From Mycolicibacterium agri (GTDB lineage: Bacteria > Actinomycetota > Actinomycetes > Mycobacteriales > Mycobacteriaceae), in assembly GCF_002553505.1 (NCBI RefSeq), contig NZ_PDCP01000031.1, positions 1-64,000 of the forward strand: a stretch of 64,000 nt of DNA, read 5' to 3'. This document shows, piece after piece, positions 60,058-64,000 of this stretch (the first letter of the stretch is position 1; the number at the start of each line of letters is the position of its first letter). The notes beneath the pieces were generated by a model that was given only the letters and a program-made list of their open reading frames with translations, made no database searches and was not told where the DNA came from. The position numbers and the translations under genes are program-made.

Positions 60058-61598
60058 ACTCGGCCGCGCTCAACGCATCTCGCCGCAGCCGCGAACTGGC
60101 GGCGCTCGCCGACGGGCACACGGTCGACGTCGTCGTCATCGGTGGCGGCATCACCGGCACCGGCATCGCACTCGATGCCGCGTCACGCGGACTCACCGTG
60201 GCGCTGGTGGAGAAACACGATCTGGCCTTCGGAACCAGCCGGTGGAGCTCCAAGCTCGTGCACGGCGGCCTGCGCTACCTGGCGACCGGCAACATCGGCA
60301 TCGCCAGGCGCAGCGCCGTGGAACGCGGAATCCTGATGACCCGCAACGCCCCTCACCTCGTCCACGCCATGCCGCAACTCGTTCCGCTGCTGCCCACGAT
60401 GGGCACCGCGGAACGCGCGCTGGTGCGCACCGGCTTCTTGGCCGGCGACGCGCTGCGCTGCCTGGCGGGCACCCGGTCGTCGACCCTGCCGCGGTCGCGA
60501 CGCATCCCGGCGAGCCGGGCCATCGACATGGTGCCCGCTGTTCGGCGGCATGGCCTGGACGGCGGATTGCTGGCCTACGACGGGCAACTCATCGACGACG
60601 CCCGCCTGGTGACGGCCGTCGCGCGGACCGCCGCACAGCACGGCGCGATGATCCTCACCCGGGTGGCGGCGTCGCAGGCCACCGGAACGTCGGTGCGACT
60701 GACCGACCAGCTGACGGGGGAGTCCTTCGGCCTCACCGCCCGCGCCGTGATCAACGCCAGCGGGGTATGGGCAGGGGAGATCGATACCGCGATCAAACTG
60801 CGGCCGAGCCGCGGCACGCATCTGGTGTTCGACGCCAAAGCGTTCGGCAATCCAGTTGCGGCGCTGACCATTCCGATACCGGGAGAGCTGAACCGGTTCG
60901 TGTTCGCGATGCCCGAACAGCTAGGCCGCGTGTATCTGGGGCTCACCGACGAAGACGCGCCCGGCCCCATACCCGATGTGCCCGAGCCGACTTCGGTGGA
61001 AATCGGCTTCCTGCTGGACACCGTCAACACTGCGCTCGACACCAAGCTCGGCCGTGAGGACGTCATCGGCGCCTACGCCGGCTTGCGGCCGCTGATCGAC
61101 ACCGGGGACGGCAACGGCCGCACCGCCGACGTGTCGCGCGACCACGCCGTCGTCGAATCGGCGTCCGGTGTGATCAGCGTGATCGGCGGCAAGCTCACCG
61201 AGTACCGCTATATGGCCGAGGACGTCGTCGACAGGGCCGTCGAACTGCGTGGCCTGTCGGCGGGCCAGTGCCGGACACGTAATCTGCCGCTCGTCGGCGC
61301 ACCCGCCAACCCCGTTGCGACCCTGCGCGTCCCCACCGACATGCCGTCGTCGTTGGTGGCACGGTTCGGCGCGGAAGCCCCCAACGTCATCGCGACAGCG
61401 GCCTGTGACCGACCGACCGATCCCGTTGCCGACGGCATCGATGTCATTCGCGCCGAATTCGAGTACGCGGTGACCCATGAGGGCGCGCTGACCGTCGACG
61501 ACATCGTCGACCGGCGCACCCGCATCGGTTTGGTCGACCGCGACCGGCGGGCCGTGCTGCCGGTGGCCGAAGAACTGCTCGCCCGCACCTCGCACTGA
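60054..61598 (+). CDS. glpD1: Glycerol-3-phosphate dehydrogenase
   Basis: The 514-residue FAD enzyme oxidises sn-glycerol 3-phosphate to DHAP at the membrane, feeding electrons to menaquinone. It has VVVIGGGITGTGIALDAASRGL (FAD motif, about 24-45), GTSRWSSKLVHGGLRYL (about 62-78) and the C-terminal DAO domain with GAYAGLRPL and VIGGKLTEYRYMAEDVVD. The ATG at 60054 overlaps the tetR stop. Order tetR-glpD1 matches M. tuberculosis Rv2250c-Rv2249c as I recall it. Confidence 0.92.
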   Translation: MNSAALNASRRSRELAALADGHTVDVVVIGGGITGTGIALDAASRGLTVALVEKHDLAFGTSRWSSKLVHGGLRYLATGNIGIARRSAVERGILMTRNAPHLVHAMPQLVPLLPTMGTAERALVRTGFLAGDALRCLAGTRSSTLPRSRRIPASRAIDMVPAVRRHGLDGGLLAYDGQLIDDARLVTAVARTAAQHGAMILTRVAASQATGTSVRLTDQLTGESFGLTARAVINASGVWAGEIDTAIKLRPSRGTHLVFDAKAFGNPVAALTIPIPGELNRFVFAMPEQLGRVYLGLTDEDAPGPIPDVPEPTSVEIGFLLDTVNTALDTKLGREDVIGAYAGLRPLIDTGDGNGRTADVSRDHAVVESASGVISVIGGKLTEYRYMAEDVVDRAVELRGLSAGQCRTRNLPLVGAPANPVATLRVPTDMPSSLVARFGAEAPNVIATAACDRPTDPVADGIDVIRAEFEYAVTHEGALTVDDIVDRRTRIGLVDRDRRAVLPVAEELLARTSH

Positions 61599-61638
61599 GT
61601 CGGTTCCACACCGGACGTCGCTTCACCCGGACAAGACG

Positions 61639-61672
61639 CGGCCCGGCTGCGTACGGAAACACAGCCGGGCCG
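61639..61672. terminator. Bidirectional terminator hairpin
   Basis: CGGCCCGGCTG (61639-61649) and CAGCCGGGCCG (61662-61672) form a perfect 11-bp GC-rich stem with a 12-base loop. It sits between the convergent glpD1 and haemophore-like genes. There is no U-tract, as is usual for mycobacterial terminators. Confidence 0.75.
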
Positions 61673-61696
61673 TTCCGCGCTTGTTGTGTGAGCGGG

Positions 61697-62080
61697 CTAT
61701 GACGCCATCGCGTCGTACAACCGAGCGATCTCGGTCGGCGCCACGTCCACATCGCACTGCGCCCGCAGGGTTCGCAATGGCGACGCGATGCGCTGCAGAT
61801 CCGCCCATTCCGTCGGATGCGCAACGAAGTAGTTGCGGATAGTAGCCTCCGCGTCGCCGCCCTGCGCACCCGCATTGCTGATCGCCTCGTTGGCGCTCGG
61901 GTGGCTGGCCAGGTAGTCAGCCGTCTGCGCGGACACCGCGGCGATCGCCCTGTTCAAACCGACTGCGTCACAATCGGGTGCGGCCGAAGCGCTCGGCACC
62001 GCAAGGGCGCCCGCAGCTCCCGTCAGTGCCCCGGCGGCGAACACCCCGGCGACTCCACGGCGAATGGTGATGCCAAACAT
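61697..62080 (-). CDS. Secreted haemophore-like haem-binding protein
   Basis: The 127-residue product has a signal peptide ending SASA-AP (about residue 33). The mature part is a helical domain of about 90 residues with two cysteines (DCDAVG and AQCDVD) that probably pair. The pattern QTADYLASHP, then IRNYFVAHPTEWADLQRIASPL, is that of the mycobacterial haemophore (Rv0203-like) family. Members bind haem outside the cell and pass it to membrane transporters. It stands alone between glpD1 and accD6. Confidence 0.8.
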   Translation of the reverse strand: MFGITIRRGVAGVFAAGALTGAAGALAVPSASAAPDCDAVGLNRAIAAVSAQTADYLASHPSANEAISNAGAQGGDAEATIRNYFVAHPTEWADLQRIASPLRTLRAQCDVDVAPTEIARLYDAMAS

Positions 62081-62187
62081 GTGTGCTCCTCACTCCATTG
62101 TCGTGGCCCTTTTGTTGGTCCCCCGACGGGATGGGCCGCTAACCACATTACGGAAGCGAGGATTTACCGAGGTTGCGGTGAGTAAAC

Positions 62188-63612
62188 CTACAGCGGAATG
62201 TTTTTGTGCCGACCGCGTCGCGCCGGGGCCTCGGCGAGCGCCTGGGTGAGCTTGCTGCGGGTGTGCGCCGGGTCGATCTTTTCGTCGACGACCCCGATCT
62301 CGATGGCCGAATCCACGCCGCCGGCGATTCGCTCGTGCTCGGCGGCCAGCTGCTCGTGCAGCGCTTCGCGCTCGTGCTCGGGCGCGGCAGCAAGCTTTTT
62401 GCGGTGCAGGATTCCGACCGCCGCCTTGGCGCCCATCACGGCGACCTCGGCGTCGGGCCAGGCGAAGACCTTCGTCGCGTTCAGCGAACGAGAGTTCATG
62501 GCGATGTAGGCCCCGCCGTAGATCTTGCGGGTCACCAGCGTCACCCGCGGCACCGTCGCCTCGCCGAACGCGTGCAGCAGCTTGGCGCCGCGACGCACCA
62601 CGCCGCCCCACTCCTGGTCAACCCCGGGCAGATAACCGGGCACGTCGACCACGACCACCAGCGGGATCCCGAACGCGTCGCACAGCCGCACGAAACGTGC
62701 TGCCTTCTCGGCGCTTTCACTGTTCAGGCAGCCGCCGAGGCGCAGCGGGTTGTTGGCCAGCACGCCGACGGTCCGCCCGGACAGCCTGCCGAGGCCGATC
62801 ACCATCGACGGCGCCCACTTGGCCTGGAACTCCTCGAAGGGCTCGTCGGCGTCAAGCAGCGCCTCGACGATCGGGTGCACGTCGTAGGCGCGGCGCGACG
62901 ACTCGGGCAGCAGCGCGTGCAGGTCGGTGTCACCGGCCTCGGCCTTGCTGCGGTCGAAATGACCCTGCTGGCAGAAGAACCTGACCAGCTTGCGGCCGCG
63001 CGCGTACGCGTCGAGTTCGTCGTCGGCGACGATGTGGCACACGCCGGACTTCTTGTGGTGGGTGTCGGGCCCGCCCAGCGAGGCCATGTCGACGTCCTCG
63101 CCGGTGACGCTGCGCACGATGTCGGGTCCGGTGACGAAAACCCGGCTCTCCGGGGCCATCACGATGACGTCGGTCAGCGCGGGCCCGTACGCGGCGCCGC
63201 CCGCGGCGAAGCCGACGACGACCGAGATCTGCGGGATGTAGCCCGACGCCCGGATCATCGCCTCGAACACCAGGCCGACCGCGTGCAGCGCACGCACGCC
63301 CTCGGCGAGACGGGCGCCACCGGAATGCCAGATGCCCACGATGGGGCTCTGCTCCTCGATGGCGGTGTCGTAGGCGTGCACGATGTGCGCGCAGCCCTCG
63401 ACGCCCATCGCGCCGCCCATCACGGTCCCGTCGGTGCAGAAGGCGATGGTGCGCACTCCGTTGACGGTGCCCGCCGCGGCGAGCACACCGGAGCGGTCGC
63501 GCTCATGCAGAAACTCGAGATTGCAGCCGTCGTCGAAGAATGTCTTCAGGCGCAGCAACGGATCCCGAGGATCCAATGATTCGCCGACTGCCTCGGGGGC
63601 CGTGATGGTCAT
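62188..63612 (-). CDS. accD6: Acyl-CoA carboxylase beta subunit AccD6
   Basis: The 474-residue carboxyltransferase subunit makes malonyl-CoA (and methylmalonyl-CoA) for fatty and mycolic acid synthesis, working with a biotinylated AccA subunit. The acyl-CoA and biotin oxyanion loops are seen as HSGGARLAEG (about 96-105), GFAAGGAAYGPAL (about 134-146) and, in the C-terminal half, TRKIYGGAYIAMN. The ATG at 63612 follows AGGAGG. Its position just downstream of kasB is the conserved FAS-II/mycolic operon order. Confidence 0.95.
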   Translation of the reverse strand: MTITAPEAVGESLDPRDPLLRLKTFFDDGCNLEFLHERDRSGVLAAAGTVNGVRTIAFCTDGTVMGGAMGVEGCAHIVHAYDTAIEEQSPIVGIWHSGGARLAEGVRALHAVGLVFEAMIRASGYIPQISVVVGFAAGGAAYGPALTDVIVMAPESRVFVTGPDIVRSVTGEDVDMASLGGPDTHHKKSGVCHIVADDELDAYARGRKLVRFFCQQGHFDRSKAEAGDTDLHALLPESSRRAYDVHPIVEALLDADEPFEEFQAKWAPSMVIGLGRLSGRTVGVLANNPLRLGGCLNSESAEKAARFVRLCDAFGIPLVVVVDVPGYLPGVDQEWGGVVRRGAKLLHAFGEATVPRVTLVTRKIYGGAYIAMNSRSLNATKVFAWPDAEVAVMGAKAAVGILHRKKLAAAPEHEREALHEQLAAEHERIAGGVDSAIEIGVVDEKIDPAHTRSKLTQALAEAPARRGRHKNIPL

Positions 63613-63657
63613 CGAAACCTCCTGTCGGGGCCGGATTTCGGGCGCTCTAGTACTTGG

Positions 63658-64000
63658 TCAGTACTTCCCGAAGGCGAGCGCCACATTGTGCCCACCGAAT
63701 CCGAACGAGTTGTTGATCGCGTAGTTGTAATTGCCGGGTCGCGGCGAGCCGGCGACGACGTCGAGGTCGATCTCCGGGTCTTGGTTCTTCAAGTTGAGCG
63801 TGGGCGGGATGACGCCCTCGCGCAACGCCAACACGGTCAGGATGGACTCCACCGCGCCGACGGCGCCGACGGAGTGGCCGAGCGCCGACTTCGGTGCGTA
63901 CACCGCGGGCTTGTGCCCGCCCATCGCGTTGTTGATGGCCTTGGCCTCTGCCACGTCGCCGACGCTGGTGCCGGTGGCATGCGCGTTGACGTGGTCGATG
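63658..64000 (-). CDS. kasB: Beta-ketoacyl-ACP synthase KasB, C-terminal part (runs off the window)
   Basis: The last 113 residues or so of a KasA/KasB-type elongating condensing enzyme are present. They include the His of NAHATGTSVGD, the Lys of KSALGHSVGAVGAVES and the final His in NNSFGFGGHNVALAF. It extends meromycolate chains in FAS-II. I call it KasB and not KasA because the gene immediately upstream of accD6 is kasB in the mycobacterial operon. The 5' part lies beyond 64000. Confidence 0.88.
   Translation of the reverse strand, partial: IDHVNAHATGTSVGDVAEAKAINNAMGGHKPAVYAPKSALGHSVGAVGAVESILTVLALREGVIPPTLNLKNQDPEIDLDVVAGSPRPGNYNYAINNSFGFGGHNVALAFGKY

Noticed and set aside
62206..63579. 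Long rightward open frame opposite accD6
   Set aside because: The accD6 reading has full domain signatures and a good ribosome-binding site; the opposite frame has only shadow composition.

Overview
The window is GC-rich chromosomal DNA from a mycobacterium, most likely a fast-growing, metabolically versatile Mycolicibacterium-type species. The evidence is the pair kasB (partial, right edge) and accD6 from the mycolic-acid FAS-II locus, a mycothiol-dependent formaldehyde/S-nitrosomycothiol dehydrogenase (mscR), a mycobacterial haemophore-type secreted protein, a DUF3145 protein, PknH-sensor-type and other small exported proteins, and frequent GTG/TTG starts. From memory of the M. tuberculosis map, the backbone genes here (Hsp70-like proline-rich protein, MBL protein, mscR, Rv2258c-type methyltransferase, beta-lactamase-like protein, DUF3145 protein, diacylglycerol kinase, FAD-linked oxidase, TetR, glpD1, accD6, kasB) correspond to the Rv2245-Rv2264c block. 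That block is interrupted here by accessory catabolic DNA.

Layout. 1-4.6 kb: a tightly coupled catabolic operon (isochorismatase-fold hydrolase, ACMSD-like amidohydrolase, aldehyde dehydrogenase, hydantoinase-like cyclic amidohydrolase). 4.7-11.9 kb: hemerythrin protein, a SARP-type regulator fused to half of a class III cyclase domain, small exported proteins, a UbiA prenyltransferase, an SDR, a SigJ/ECF41-like sigma factor and a divergent MpaB/DUF2236 protein. 11.8-16.8 kb: a dppABCD-like peptide ABC importer on the minus strand. 16.9-24.2 kb: oxidative catabolism genes (Rieske oxygenase, two DapB-fold dehydrogenase paralogues, a P450, two TetR regulators) and two exported proteins. 24.2-30.7 kb: Hsp70-like membrane protein, acyl-CoA dehydrogenase, a SABATH-type carboxyl methyltransferase with a second methyltransferase, and a SHOCT membrane protein.

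30.7-38.0 kb is an accessory island of visibly lower GC. It begins beside the crushed remnant of an aspartase/fumarase gene. It carries a FadR-type GntR regulator, a TauE/SafE exporter, an Nramp-fold transporter lacking the metal-binding motifs, a hydantoinase/allantoinase-like enzyme, an M28-type amidohydrolase and a luciferase-like monooxygenase. Two TGGT-N3-ACCA sites, the FadR half-site pattern, lie in front of the regulator and the transporter operon, which suggests one regulon for an unidentified N-containing substrate.

38.0-47.7 kb returns to backbone: MBL protein and mscR (with a perfect 20-bp palindrome on its start codon), an LigB-fold dioxygenase, a LuxR-methyltransferase-LuxR triplet, a homocysteine methyltransferase, a beta-lactamase-like protein and DUF3145. 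47.7-56.8 kb is a nine-gene minus-strand operon resembling the lower gallate/protocatechuate 4,5-cleavage pathway: GalB-, GalC- and GalD-like enzymes, an ABC importer, a GntR regulator, a 6PGDH-fold protein and a frameshifted MFS gene. Its promoter has a perfect palindrome exactly between the -35 and -10 boxes. No gallate ring-cleavage enzyme is present. 56.9-64 kb: diacylglycerol kinase (leader built of 27-bp tandem repeats), FAD-linked oxidase, TetR, glpD1, a strong bidirectional terminator, a haemophore-like protein, accD6 and the end of kasB. No tRNA, rRNA, IS element or CRISPR array was seen.
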